Origin: CAYVQU01 sp964453155
Lineage (GTDB): Bacteria; Chloroflexota; Anaerolineae; Anaerolineales; UBA11858
DNA length: 26,527 nucleotides
Reading direction: 5' to 3'
Assembly (NCBI GenBank): GCA_964453155.1
Contig: CAYVQU010000063.1
Coordinates: 1 to 26,527 of the forward strand
Shown in pieces: positions 7,201 through 14,825 of the stretch. Made by a program: the position numbers and the translations under genes. Position 1 is the stretch's first letter, and each line of letters opens with the position of its first letter. The notes under the pieces are model-generated. The model worked only from the letters and a program-made list of their open reading frames with translations, was not told where the DNA came from and did no database searches.

Positions 7201-9432
7201 ATGGATTCTCTTTCTGGTTCGGTAGAACGCCTGACATATTACAACCCCGAAAGTGGTTATACCGTTCTCCGTTTACGTCCCAATCGCAGCCGTGGCCTGC
7301 CAGGGTTGAGCCGGGAAGGTCTGGCAACCATTGTTGGTAATTTACCAGAACTAAACCCTGGTGAACATTTACAATTAAAAGGGCGGTGGGTCAATCATCC
7401 TAAACATGGCTATCAATTTCAGGTTGAAGTTTGTGAGCAAACCTTACCTGCCACCGTGGCTGGAATTCGGCGATATTTGGGCTCTGGGTTGATAAAAGGC
7501 ATTGGTCCGCGCTTTGCCGAAAGAATAGTGGCTCATTTTGGAGCCGACACTTTAGATGTCATTGAAAGTGATCCGCGGCTGTTACGGGAAGTGGATGGCA
7601 TTGGACCCAAGCGTACACACCAGATCGCAGCCGCCTGGGAGGAACAACGCCAGGTCAAAAATATCATGCTCTTCTTGCACGGTCATGGGATTAGCACGAA
7701 TCTGGCCGTCAAAATTTATAAAACGTATGGGGATGCCGCGCTCGAGACCGTTCAACAAAACCCCTACCAACTCGCGCGGGATATTTATGGGGTGGGATTC
7801 AAAACTGCAGACAAAATTGCCCAAGATTTAGGGATGGCCACCGATCATCCCGCCCGCATCGAAGCCGGGGTGATTTATGCACTGAATACAATGAGCGACG
7901 ATGGACATGTGTATGCTCCGCAGGATGAACTCACCCGTCAAGCTGTGGAACTCCTTGAGATCAGTGCCGATTTGATTCCCTCCGCATTGCAGCGCCTGAG
8001 CCAGGATGAACGAATCCGCCCTGAAAACTTACCCCTCCCCCCTCCCCTCTCATCCCCTCACGTTATGGCCGAACCGCAAGAACCTTACGGAACGCCAGTC
8101 ATCTATCTGACCCCATTTTATTTCAGTGAACGCGGCGTTGCCGACCGCTTGGGAAATCTGGCCTACACTGTTCCATCTCGACTGAGCGCGATTCCCCCAG
8201 CCTTTGTTGAAATTGATCAGCAATTGTCCGCCGAACAGCAGGCGGCCATTCGAACCACTTTATCACACCCCCTGAGCATATTAACTGGCGGCCCGGGCAC
8301 CGGCAAGACAACGTGTCTCCAGGCCTTAATCTCCATTCTAGAATCACAGAAAAAGCGCTATGCCCTGGCATCGCCCACCGGACGGGCGGCCAAACGGCTC
8401 GCTGAAGCCACCGATCGCCCAGCCAGCACGATCCACCGGTTGTTGGGGTACTCACCCCTCGAAGGATTTAAACATAACAGTGATAATCCTCTCAATATTG
8501 ATTTGCTGGTTGTCGATGAAGTTTCGATGCTCGACTTGGTTTTGGCGAATAACTTATTCAAGGCTTTAGAGCCTGGAACTCACGTTTTGCTTGTGGGCGA
8601 TGTTGATCAACTTCCTTCGGTCGGGGCTGGCGATGTGCTGCGAGATGTAATTGCCAGCGAGATCGCCCCAGTAACGCGCTTGACTCAGATTTTTCGACAG
8701 GCAGCCGATTCCGACATAATATCTAATGCCCACCGGATTAACCGCGGGGAGTTCCCCAACTTTTCATCTTCCCAGGATAAAAACGAAGGCGATTTTTTCT
8801 TGTTTCCGGCCGAGGAGGCGGCCGCGGCTGCTGATTGGGTGGTGGACGTAGTCGCACAGCGTATCCCGCGTAAGTTTGGATTTGATCCTCTCCAAGATAT
8901 CCAAGTTATGGCCCCCATGCACCGGGGGGGCGCAGGGGTGCAGGTTTTAAACGAAAGGTTGCAAACGGAAATTAATCCCCCCAGCTCTAAAAAAATTGAG
9001 AAACGTTTGTATGGTACCACCTATCGGGTGGGCGATAAGGTCATGCAAACCCAAAATAATTACGACAAAGATGTGTTCAATGGCGATATTGGTTATGTCC
9101 AGGCCATTGACCCGATTGATCATACCCTGACTGTCACGATTGATGGCAGCCCGGTGGATTACGATTTCACCGAGGCCGATCAGTTGGTGCTGGCATATGC
9201 GGTTACCGTCCACAAAGCTCAGGGGAGCGAGTTTCCCGTTGTCGTGATGCCGGTATTGACGGCTCATTACCTGATGTTACAACGCAATTTGTTGTATACG
9301 GGCATTACCCGCGCCCGAGAGTTGTGCGTATTGGTGGGGAATCGGAAAGCAATTGGGATGGCTGTGCGGAATAATAAAGTCGCTCAACGGCATACGGCCC
9401 TTGATTGGCGCTTGCAGCAATTTCAGCTTTAA
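7201..9432 (+). CDS. recD2: RecD2-like (RecD/TraA-type) ATP-dependent DNA helicase
   Basis: A 743-residue superfamily 1B 5'-3' helicase of the RecD2/YrrC type, the form found without RecB and RecC. The N-terminal OB-like region (1-80) is followed by helix-hairpin-helix repeats (about 90-205; LIKGIGPRFAERI, VDGIGPKRTHQI, IYGVGFKTADKI). The motor has Walker A GGPGTGKTT (363-371), Walker B VVDEVSM (437-443), GDVDQLPSVGAGD (466-478), TRLTQIFRQ (492-500), VHKAQGSEFP (670-679) and LLYTGITRARE (697-707). A proline-rich stretch encoded by C-rich low-complexity DNA (8029-8060; residues about 277-287) looks like a local insertion. It starts 3 bp after the degenerate LCP gene, with AGGA at about 7190-7193, so translation is probably coupled. 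The functional link to that gene is unclear. Confidence 0.93.
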   Translation: MDSLSGSVERLTYYNPESGYTVLRLRPNRSRGLPGLSREGLATIVGNLPELNPGEHLQLKGRWVNHPKHGYQFQVEVCEQTLPATVAGIRRYLGSGLIKGIGPRFAERIVAHFGADTLDVIESDPRLLREVDGIGPKRTHQIAAAWEEQRQVKNIMLFLHGHGISTNLAVKIYKTYGDAALETVQQNPYQLARDIYGVGFKTADKIAQDLGMATDHPARIEAGVIYALNTMSDDGHVYAPQDELTRQAVELLEISADLIPSALQRLSQDERIRPENLPLPPPLSSPHVMAEPQEPYGTPVIYLTPFYFSERGVADRLGNLAYTVPSRLSAIPPAFVEIDQQLSAEQQAAIRTTLSHPLSILTGGPGTGKTTCLQALISILESQKKRYALASPTGRAAKRLAEATDRPASTIHRLLGYSPLEGFKHNSDNPLNIDLLVVDEVSMLDLVLANNLFKALEPGTHVLLVGDVDQLPSVGAGDVLRDVIASEIAPVTRLTQIFRQAADSDIISNAHRINRGEFPNFSSSQDKNEGDFFLFPAEEAAAAADWVVDVVAQRIPRKFGFDPLQDIQVMAPMHRGGAGVQVLNERLQTEINPPSSKKIEKRLYGTTYRVGDKVMQTQNNYDKDVFNGDIGYVQAIDPIDHTLTVTIDGSPVDYDFTEADQLVLAYAVTVHKAQGSEFPVVVMPVLTAHYLMLQRNLLYTGITRARELCVLVGNRKAIGMAVRNNKVAQRHTALDWRLQQFQL

Positions 9433-9575
9433 GAGTAATTTTCAAAAATTGTGATCGTTATTATTGGCTGGATCTTATCTCACGAAAAGCTGCTAAGGCG
9501 CAAATGATAATCTTACTGAAAAATTTGTCAATTAATGTAATGGTCAAGATCATTTTGAACAAAAACTGGGAAACC

Positions 9576-9627
9576 CACAAAGCACACGAAGAAACACAAA
9601 GCTTTGTGTTCCTTGGTGTTCTTGGTG
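9576..9627. repeat. CACAAAG-type palindrome
   Basis: The centre AACACAAAGCTTTGTGTT (9593-9610) is a perfect 18-bp palindrome. By eye the arms extend to 26 bp each with 22 of 26 positions matching. The words CACAAAG, CACCAAG and GTTCTTGGTG match a type of palindromic intergenic repeat I recognise from several bacterial phyla. No T-tract follows, so termination is not the likely role. Confidence 0.65.
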
Positions 9628-9681
9628 ATAATTTTGGTTAATTTTGGGATGTTCACGCTCGTTTTGCCCAGTTTAAAAATA

Positions 9682-9710
9682 TTGAAATTTTCCGTGTTCG
9701 ACAATAATAT
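9682..9710 (+). promoter_or_regulatory. Putative sigma70-type promoter of the M3 peptidase gene
   Basis: TTGAAA (9682-9687), 17-bp spacer, TAATAT (9705-9710). The predicted start near 9717 gives a leader of about 17 nt that contains the ribosome binding site GAAGGAG. Confidence 0.45.
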
Positions 9711-9733
9711 TTCAACACGATGAAGGAGAAAAA

Positions 9734-11557
9734 ATGACACAAGAAGATATAAATCGCCCCCCGCATTGGGATGTGAGCAATGTTTATCCTGGCCTGGAAT
9801 CCCCTGAATTCCAGCAGGATATAGATTGGGTTGGGTCCACCCTGGAAGCGTTGGGTGCCTATCTGGATGAGAATGAAATTGGGCAAAGTCCCACTGGGCC
9901 GCAAGAGAAAGACCCGCAAAAGTTGGCGCTAATTGCCGACCATCTGGTACAGCAATTAAACGCTCTGATGGAAAAATCTTGGACCTTGCGGGCTTATATC
10001 ACCGCGTTCTCGGCGACAGATTCGTATAATGCCACCGCGAAGAAGGTGATGTCAACCTGGGAGCAAAGCTATGTGCGCCTGCAGCAAGCCACAACCCGTA
10101 TTCGGGGTTGGATTGGCAGCCTGGGTGATTTGCTGCCCGCAGTTCTCAATTATGAAGGTGTTGCTCAAGATCATACGTTTTCGTTGTTAGAAATTGCCGC
10201 TCAATCTCAATATATGATGAGCCAGGTTGAAGAAGAATTGGCGGCTGAATTAGGGTTGAGTGGGGCGGGTGCCTGGTCGAAATTGCAAGGGACGGTCACC
10301 TCGCAGTTGAGTACCGAATTAGAGGTCGATGGCGAGGTCATAACACTACCATCACCGGCTTTGATCAATGTCCGTCGCAATCATCCCGAAGAGAATACCC
10401 GCCGCCGGGCCTATGAAGCCGAGATGGCCGCCTGGGAATCGGTCCAGGAACCGTTGGCTGCCACGTTGAACGGGGTGAAAGGCTATGTTATCACCCTGAA
10501 TAAACGCCGGGGTCGGGAGGATGCCCTGCATAGTGCCATCGATCAGGCCCGGATCGACCGCGCCACCCTGGAAGCCATGTTGGGCGCGATGGAAGCTTCC
10601 TTCCCGGTGTTTCGCAAATATTATCGAAAGAAGGCAGAACGGTTAGGGAAAGAAACCCTGGCCTGGTGGGATATTTTTGCCCCCGTTGGAAAATCTGAAA
10701 CTCAATATTCGTTTGCCCAAGCTGCGGATTTTGTGATTGAGCAATTTGGGACCTTTTCAACGGAATTAGCTGATTTTGCCCAAAGTGCTTTTGATAAAAA
10801 CTGGGTTGATGCCGAGATGCGAGATGGTAAACGTGGCGGGGCCTTCTGTATGGGGTTGCCCGCTGTTAAAGAATCCCGGATATTGTTGAATTTTGATGGT
10901 TCTTTGGATTCCGTTTTTACCCTGGCACATGAGTTGGGGCATGGTTATCACAACCTATGCAAGCAAGACAAAACCATTCTACAACAATCCACGCCGATGA
11001 CATTGGCGGAAACCGCCTCGATTATGTGTGAAACGATCGTCTTCGAGGCCGCCATCAAGAATGCCGCCACCCCCGAGGAGGAACTGGCGATCTTGGAGAC
11101 CTCTCTAATCAGCGATGCTCAGGTAATTGTCGATATTTACTCACGGTATTTGTTCGAGAAGGAAGTCTTTGAGCGCCGTGAAAAAGGTGACCTGACTGCT
11201 GAAGAATTCTGTGAAATTATGGAGAATGCCCAGGCAGCCACTTATGGTGAAGGGTTAGACGATCGTTACCGCCATAAGTACATGTGGACCTGGAAGCCGC
11301 ATTATTATCGCCCGGGATTATCATTTTACAATTTCCCGTACGCTTTTGGCCTGCTCTTTGGTATCGGTTTGTACGCCGTTTACCAGGAACGCGGGGAAGC
11401 ATTCATCCCTGAGTATAAAGAATTGCTAGCCTCAACGGGAGAAGGCACGGTTGCGGATTTGGCGGCCCGATTTGGGATCGGCATTCGTACCCAGAAATTC
11501 TGGGAGAACAGCCTGCAGGTCATCGCCCAACGGGTGGAGCGTTACGTCGCATTGTAA
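9734..11557 (+). CDS. M3-family oligoendopeptidase (PepF-like) zinc metallopeptidase
   Basis: A 607-residue cytoplasmic peptidase that cuts short peptides. The zinc site is AHELGHGYH: His399, Glu400 and His403 form HExxH, and the third ligand is Glu426 in LAETAS. The C-terminal half has the M3 pattern GEGLDDRYRHKYMW, then KPHYYRPGLSFYNFPYAFG (about 505-539), where the His and Tyr residues line the substrate site. The N-terminal half is the usual helical lid. Length fits the PepF/oligoendopeptidase F group. The start is supported by GAAGGAG (9722-9728), five bases before the ATG, and by a promoter just upstream. No signal peptide is visible. The next gene has its own promoter. Confidence 0.92.
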   Translation: MTQEDINRPPHWDVSNVYPGLESPEFQQDIDWVGSTLEALGAYLDENEIGQSPTGPQEKDPQKLALIADHLVQQLNALMEKSWTLRAYITAFSATDSYNATAKKVMSTWEQSYVRLQQATTRIRGWIGSLGDLLPAVLNYEGVAQDHTFSLLEIAAQSQYMMSQVEEELAAELGLSGAGAWSKLQGTVTSQLSTELEVDGEVITLPSPALINVRRNHPEENTRRRAYEAEMAAWESVQEPLAATLNGVKGYVITLNKRRGREDALHSAIDQARIDRATLEAMLGAMEASFPVFRKYYRKKAERLGKETLAWWDIFAPVGKSETQYSFAQAADFVIEQFGTFSTELADFAQSAFDKNWVDAEMRDGKRGGAFCMGLPAVKESRILLNFDGSLDSVFTLAHELGHGYHNLCKQDKTILQQSTPMTLAETASIMCETIVFEAAIKNAATPEEELAILETSLISDAQVIVDIYSRYLFEKEVFERREKGDLTAEEFCEIMENAQAATYGEGLDDRYRHKYMWTWKPHYYRPGLSFYNFPYAFGLLFGIGLYAVYQERGEAFIPEYKELLASTGEGTVADLAARFGIGIRTQKFWENSLQVIAQRVERYVAL

Positions 11558-11591
11558 CCCCTCCATTCGAGTTTTCAGGACAGGAGTACGT

Positions 11592-11620
11592 TTGACACAA
11601 ATTCTAAATCTGTGTAAACT
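11592..11620 (+). promoter_or_regulatory. Putative sigma70-type promoter of the FHA gene
   Basis: Perfect -35 TTGACA (11592-11597), 17-bp spacer, -10 TAAACT (11615-11620). The transcript would carry a leader of about 75 nt before the ATG at 11702. Confidence 0.5.
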
Positions 11621-11701
11621 CTGTTTTGATTTACGGGATTCTTGCCCCAATTTTCACAAAAGCAATTGGTACCGTCAATATAGAAATCATGGAGAAAAAC
11701 G

Positions 11702-12451
11702 ATGGCTGACTATAACCTCGTAATGCGAGCTGGTCCAAATCCTGGCATGACTTTTCAATTAACTGGAAATGAGATTTCGATTGGCCGGGATATCAATGCT
11801 GATTTTGTTATCAGTATTCCCGAGGTCTCACGCCGTCATGCCCTGATCCGTCCAGAAGCCGGGGGCTATATTTTGGAAGATTTGGGCTCGACGAATGGAA
11901 CTTTTGTCAATGGCCGGCGATTAAGTGGCCCCTATAATCTGCGCGCGGGTGACACCGTAATGCTGGGGGAGGCGGTAACATTGTTTGTGGAAGGGCCTCA
12001 ATTTGACCCCGATGCCACCGTTGTATCTCCAGTTAGCCCAGTTGCCACCGAAATTGCCCAAGAACCAGTCTCCCCGCCAGTGCAGCCGCAACAACCTGCC
12101 CAGCCCCAACCGCCCGCTCAGCCTGCTAGCCCCTCAGGGCACGCGGCGACGATGCTCGCTCATGATCCAATTGCAGCTCCCCAACAGGGGGATCAAGGGC
12201 CTCCTCCGGTTCAAGTTGCTCAACAGCCGCCCTCATTTGCTGGCCAGGTTCCAGCAGGACCAATGGAATTTGGTGAAAGTTATCCCGCCGAAGAACCACC
12301 TCAAAAACGCACTTGGCTATGGGGAGGAATGGGGTGTTTGGCGGTCATGTTATGTGGCTGTGTGGCTGGTGCAATCATCTTCGATATGATGAACATGTAT
12401 TGCCAACCCCCGTTTGATTCACTTTTGAGCTTTTTATATACCTGTCCATAG
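11702..12451 (+). CDS. FHA-domain protein with C-terminal membrane anchor
   Basis: An N-terminal forkhead-associated domain (1-98) that recognises phosphothreonine peptides, with the conserved residues visible: GRD (28-30), SRRH (43-46) and LGSTNGTFVNG (61-71). Residues about 100-195 are a Pro/Gln-rich linker. Residues 205-228 (LWGGMGCLAVMLCGCVAGAI) are a transmembrane helix, followed by a short tail with two cysteines. The FHA domain is therefore cytoplasmic and tethered to the membrane. Partners are probably substrates of Ser/Thr kinases encoded elsewhere (inference). The ribosome binding site GGAG sits before the ATG, and a terminator follows. It may relate to the divergent-function surface genes downstream, but they are on the other strand and nothing ties them directly. 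Confidence 0.88.
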   Translation: MADYNLVMRAGPNPGMTFQLTGNEISIGRDINADFVISIPEVSRRHALIRPEAGGYILEDLGSTNGTFVNGRRLSGPYNLRAGDTVMLGEAVTLFVEGPQFDPDATVVSPVSPVATEIAQEPVSPPVQPQQPAQPQPPAQPASPSGHAATMLAHDPIAAPQQGDQGPPPVQVAQQPPSFAGQVPAGPMEFGESYPAEEPPQKRTWLWGGMGCLAVMLCGCVAGAIIFDMMNMYCQPPFDSLLSFLYTCP

Positions 12452-12468
12452 GTGTTCAATTAACCACC

Positions 12469-12509
12469 AAAGCCCCATGTTTCTTCTTGATGAGCATGGG
12501 GCTTTTTTT
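12469..12509 (+). terminator. Intrinsic terminator after the FHA gene
   Basis: AAAGCCCCATG (12469-12479), 15-base loop, CATGGGGCTTT (12495-12505), then T's to 12509. It lies between convergent genes; the T run is clearly better for the plus strand. Confidence 0.88.
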
Positions 12510-12527
12510 ATGCGGGGATTCTTATGA

Positions 12528-12989
12528 TTAGGGGGTCACATTGATTTCGTCGGGTAATTCGGTTTCAATCACCCGCACCTGACCTAAAGATACATCTTCT
12601 CCGGGGATAATGCTAACCGGAAACTCATGCCCCATTCCCTGGTAACCGATCACGATAATTTGCTCCCCAGCGGGAATTCCATCCAAAGAGAAATTTCCAT
12701 CGTCATCCGATTGAACCTCGATGGAATGGCCGACGACGAAGACTTCCACGGCGACAGGGAGATCAGCTTCATTGACGGCAAATCCGGAGATACTCCCTTT
12801 TCCAGCTAATTGAGCCCCGGTATCACTTTGGAGGAAATTAATTCCCCCTAAAATCAGTCCAATAATGACCAAGGCGGCAATTACAATCCGGGCTGTTCGC
12901 TGTCCCTTTGGTGGGCCGGATTCCTCCAATTCGGGATTATCTTCCCATTGAAAATCGTTACCGAGAGTGGGTGAATCTTCTAAGCTCAT
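12528..12989 (-). CDS. Single-pass membrane protein with carboxypeptidase-regulatory-like beta domain
   Basis: A 153-residue protein with an acidic cytoplasmic N-terminus (1-32), one transmembrane helix (about 33-53, ARIVIAALVIIGLILGG) and an outer beta domain (about 65-140). The pattern GSISGFAVNEADLPVAVEV then DDDGNFSLDGIPAGEQ is typical of CarboxypepD_reg/Cna-B-like folds that act as stalks or adhesive modules on bacterial surfaces. The start is supported by AAGGA upstream on the minus strand. It lies 29 bp after the pilin gene on the same strand, so the two are probably co-transcribed. No sortase motif is present. The function is not known. Confidence 0.75.
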   Translation of the reverse strand: MSLEDSPTLGNDFQWEDNPELEESGPPKGQRTARIVIAALVIIGLILGGINFLQSDTGAQLAGKGSISGFAVNEADLPVAVEVFVVGHSIEVQSDDDGNFSLDGIPAGEQIIVIGYQGMGHEFPVSIIPGEDVSLGQVRVIETELPDEINVTP

Positions 12990-13018
12990 TTATAAGTCCT
13001 TATCTTTGCTTATCGAAA

Positions 13019-13732
13019 TTATGGCCAGGTCGGCTCCATTGAAAAATCGTCTAGGCAAACGGCAGTCCCATCCCAGGTTCGCAAGCCAGCCTGACCGGAT
13101 GTATAAGTATCATCGGTGGCTTCGAGGACGAGTTTATCGTCAATATAGGCTTTAAAAACATTCCCTTCAACGACGACTTCAACATCATGGTCCTCACCGT
13201 GGAAATCAAAGTTTCGATCGATTTTCCCAGCAAATGGACGGGTTTCGCGGCCATTGATCCACTTGCGGAATAGAAAGGCGCCGCCCGCATAGCCAGGATC
13301 ATATTGGAAGATATAGCCTTCCTGGCGACCACGGTCGTTTTTGCTAGCCCGGAACCAGACCCCATAGCCATTGCCTCGTTCTAAGTTGGTGCCCTCTAAT
13401 TTAATGTTGTAATCATTGGTTGGTAACTCGCCCGAACAGCGGTTCATAGTACTGCCCCAGCCACCGGAGTTACACATTTTGCCTTCTTTGGCTTCAAATT
13501 TGCCCCAATTTGTATCCCAGCCATCGAGGTTATCTAGGCCATCCTGACATCCTTCAGAACAAACCTCTTTTGCACCGATCGCGGCTGCAGTTCGACAAAA
13601 TACATCGGCTACACTGGTGCCCATGGTGCTAAGGCCCAATACTGTGACCAGTGCGACGAGTGCCAGGATTAGGGCGTATTCGATCAATCCTTGGCCGTGA
13701 TTTGTTTGAGGATCATTGTATGAATTCGTCAT
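13019..13732 (-). CDS. Flp-type (type IVb) pilin fused to a large jelly-roll-like C-terminal domain
   Basis: The start at 13732 (237 residues) is chosen because AAAGGA stands six bases upstream; an in-frame ATG at 13771 has no such site. The N-terminus has the Flp prepilin pattern G/xxxxEY: cleavage after Gly13, then QGLIEY with Glu18 at +5 and Tyr19 at +6, followed by a hydrophobic helix (16-37). After a Cys-bearing neck (C46, C58, C62) comes about 170 residues with LDGWDTNWGKFE, YGVWFRASKNDRGRQEGYIF and a C-terminal VEGNVFKAYIDDKLVLEATDD then GQAGLRTWDGTAVCLDDF. That is the pattern of DUF1080/LamG-like concanavalin folds that bind glycans. There are six cysteines in all (also C87, C99, C226), allowing disulfides. 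It is probably a minor or tip pilin with an adhesive head (inference). Confidence 0.78.
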   Translation of the reverse strand: MTNSYNDPQTNHGQGLIEYALILALVALVTVLGLSTMGTSVADVFCRTAAAIGAKEVCSEGCQDGLDNLDGWDTNWGKFEAKEGKMCNSGGWGSTMNRCSGELPTNDYNIKLEGTNLERGNGYGVWFRASKNDRGRQEGYIFQYDPGYAGGAFLFRKWINGRETRPFAGKIDRNFDFHGEDHDVEVVVEGNVFKAYIDDKLVLEATDDTYTSGQAGLRTWDGTAVCLDDFSMEPTWP

Positions 13733-13810
13733 AAAATTTCCTTTGAAATAGTAGTCCTCTTTAGAAATCATAACCTAAAATTCTTTTTTTTCATATGGTC
13801 TTTAAACACC

Positions 13811-13832
13811 AAGACCACCTTGCGGTGGCCTT
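13811..13832 (-). terminator. GNRA-capped hairpin after cspA, weak terminator candidate
   Basis: AAGACCACC (13811-13819) and GGTGGCCTT (13824-13832) form a stem with one mismatch. Read on the minus strand the loop is GCAA. It is 24 bp beyond the cspA stop. The T-content after it (TTGGTGTTTAAAG) is poor, so it may protect or attenuate rather than terminate. Confidence 0.4.
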
Positions 13833-13855
13833 GTACGAAATGCCTATTGCTTTAT

Positions 13856-14065
13856 TTAGCGAGGGGTTACTTGGGCAGCCTGTACGCCTTTGGGGCCTTC
13901 TTCAATCATGAATTCGACTTCTTGCCCCTCATCCAGGCGGCGGTAGCCATCCATGGAAATGGCGCTAAAATGGACGAAAACATCGTCACCTTCAGCGCGG
14001 CCAATAAAACCATAACCCTTCCGGGCGTTGAACCATTTTACGGTTCCGACAATACGTTCTGTCAT
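13856..14065 (-). CDS. cspA: CspA-family cold-shock / RNA chaperone protein
   Basis: A 69-residue single cold-shock domain that binds single-stranded RNA and DNA. The RNP1-like motif KGYGFIGR and the RNP2-like motif VFVHFSAI are intact, with the opening TVKWFNARKGYGFI. The start at 14065 is supported by GGAG upstream on the minus strand. A longer in-frame reading from 14131 is rejected because its start codon would overlap the -10 box. A leader of about 58 nt contains a GCCCAA/TTGGGC hairpin (14093-14118) followed by an A-rich run, which may tune translation as in other csp leaders (inference). It is transcribed away from the mutase-subunit gene. Confidence 0.95.
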   Translation of the reverse strand: MTERIVGTVKWFNARKGYGFIGRAEGDDVFVHFSAISMDGYRRLDEGQEVEFMIEEGPKGVQAAQVTPR

Positions 14066-14130
14066 GTTAAACTCCATCTCGAGATTTTTTTTGCCCAACC
14101 ATTTAGGTGTATTTGGGCATAACGGGCGCA

Positions 14131-14159
14131 ATGTTAACGTGTGATCTAGGCGCTGTCAA
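14131..14159 (-). promoter_or_regulatory. Sigma70-type promoter of the cold-shock gene
   Basis: On the minus strand: a perfect TTGACA (14159-14154), 17-bp spacer, then TAACAT (14136-14131). The transcription start would be near 14123, giving a leader of about 58 nt. Confidence 0.65.
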
Positions 14160-14215
14160 GATTTATTGTGAGACAAACTCATTACAGATTCCATCGCTGT
14201 TGTTTTAAATTAAGT

Positions 14216-14320
14216 GCGTGATGGTATGGGTTTTAAATTTAAACTAACAAGATTTACCGTCACGCCTGAGCAGTTTTTGGTTTGAACATGTAGTCTGTTT
14301 TAAACCTCTTTCCGAAAACT
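14216..14320 (+). repeat. Two-hairpin intergenic element, copy 1
   Basis: Hairpin I: GCGTGATGGTA (14216-14226) pairs with TACCGTCACGC (14255-14265) over 11 positions including one G-U. Hairpin II: AGTTTTTGG (14272-14280) pairs with CCGAAAACT (14312-14320), nine positions including one G-U, with a 31-nt loop. A second copy with changed but still paired arms lies at 14826-14930. Here it stands between the divergent promoters of cspA and the mutase-subunit gene. Confidence 0.75.
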
Positions 14321-14367
14321 ACAAAAGACAAATTTCTTATCTACCAAAATGCCTCAAGACCATGCTC

Positions 14368-14383
14368 CGCGGTATAATCCGCG
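14368..14383 (+). promoter_or_regulatory. -10 box TATAAT framed by an inverted repeat
   Basis: TATAAT (14373-14378) is enclosed by CGCGG (14368-14372) and CCGCG (14379-14383). No clear -35 is seen. The transcript would have a leader of about 27 nt with AGGAG in it. The frame could be an operator, but five-base arms are short and may be chance. Confidence 0.4.
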
Positions 14384-14411
14384 TAGACAACCATTTACCT
14401 CAGGAGAAAAT

Positions 14412-14822
14412 ATGAACGTTGCCGAACGAAAAATACGAGCCATTGTCGCCAAACCCGGATTAGATGGTCATGATCGCGGTGCCAAAGTTGTTGCGCGCGC
14501 CCTGCGGGATGCGGGGATGGAGGTCATTTATACCGGATTACGCCAAACTCCTGAAATGATTGCTGAGGCTGCTCTTCAGGAAGATGTTGATGTGGTCGGT
14601 CTCTCGATTTTGTCAGGCGCGCATATGGCGTTGGCACCACGCGTGATTGAGTTGTTGCGAGCCAATGGGCAGGAACATGTCAAGGTGTTTTTGGGCGGAA
14701 TTATTCCCGATGAAGATGTTCCCCAACTTTTGGAGCTTGGCGTGACTGGTATCTATGGTCCGGGAACTTCAACTGAGACAATTGTCTCCGATATCCACCA
14801 GGCTGTTCAAATTGATGATTAA
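14412..14822 (+). CDS. Cobalamin-binding subunit of methylmalonyl-CoA-type mutase
   Basis: A free-standing B12-binding Rossmann domain of 136 residues, equal to the C-terminal domain of methylmalonyl-CoA mutase. The base-off/His-on motif DxHxxG reads DGHDRG (18-23), with His20 as the cobalt ligand. The later SIL/SG segment (LSILSGAH) and the FLGGIIPDED loop, both of which hold the nucleotide tail, are present. The start is set by AGGAG (14402-14406), five bases before ATG; an in-frame ATG at 14349 precedes the -10 and is rejected. The large catalytic subunit must be encoded elsewhere. The neighbouring MeaB gene supports an acyl-CoA mutase role; ethylmalonyl- or isobutyryl-CoA mutase cannot be excluded. 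It is flanked by both copies of the two-hairpin element. Confidence 0.9.
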   Translation: MNVAERKIRAIVAKPGLDGHDRGAKVVARALRDAGMEVIYTGLRQTPEMIAEAALQEDVDVVGLSILSGAHMALAPRVIELLRANGQEHVKVFLGGIIPDEDVPQLLELGVTGIYGPGTSTETIVSDIHQAVQIDD

Positions 14823-14825
14823 GGG

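Larger units (their letters stand above)
9433..9733. other. Intergenic region of about 300 bp with decayed repeats
   Basis: No convincing gene. It holds a fragment resembling the dispersed 'AAGGCGCAAAG' bacterial repeat word (about 9478-9508), an AT-rich stretch, a CACAAAG-type palindrome (9576-9627) and the promoter of the peptidase gene (9682-9710). No clear terminator follows the helicase stop. Confidence 0.6.

Noticed and set aside
9433..9733. Small genes in the spacer before the peptidase
   Set aside because: The short frames there translate into repeat-word peptides and have no ribosome binding sites.
13856..14131. Longer cold-shock protein starting at 14131
   Set aside because: That start codon would overlap the -10 box; the start at 14065 has a ribosome binding site and matches the family N-terminus.
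14368..14383. Operator around the -10 of the mutase-subunit gene
   Set aside because: The CGCGG/CCGCG arms are only five bases long and can arise by chance; noted with the promoter but not claimed as a regulatory finding.
14161..14411. Cobalamin riboswitch upstream of the B12-binding mutase subunit
   Set aside because: No B12 box or the long multi-branched fold of that family is visible, and the structured element here ends before the likely -10 box, so it would not be in the leader.
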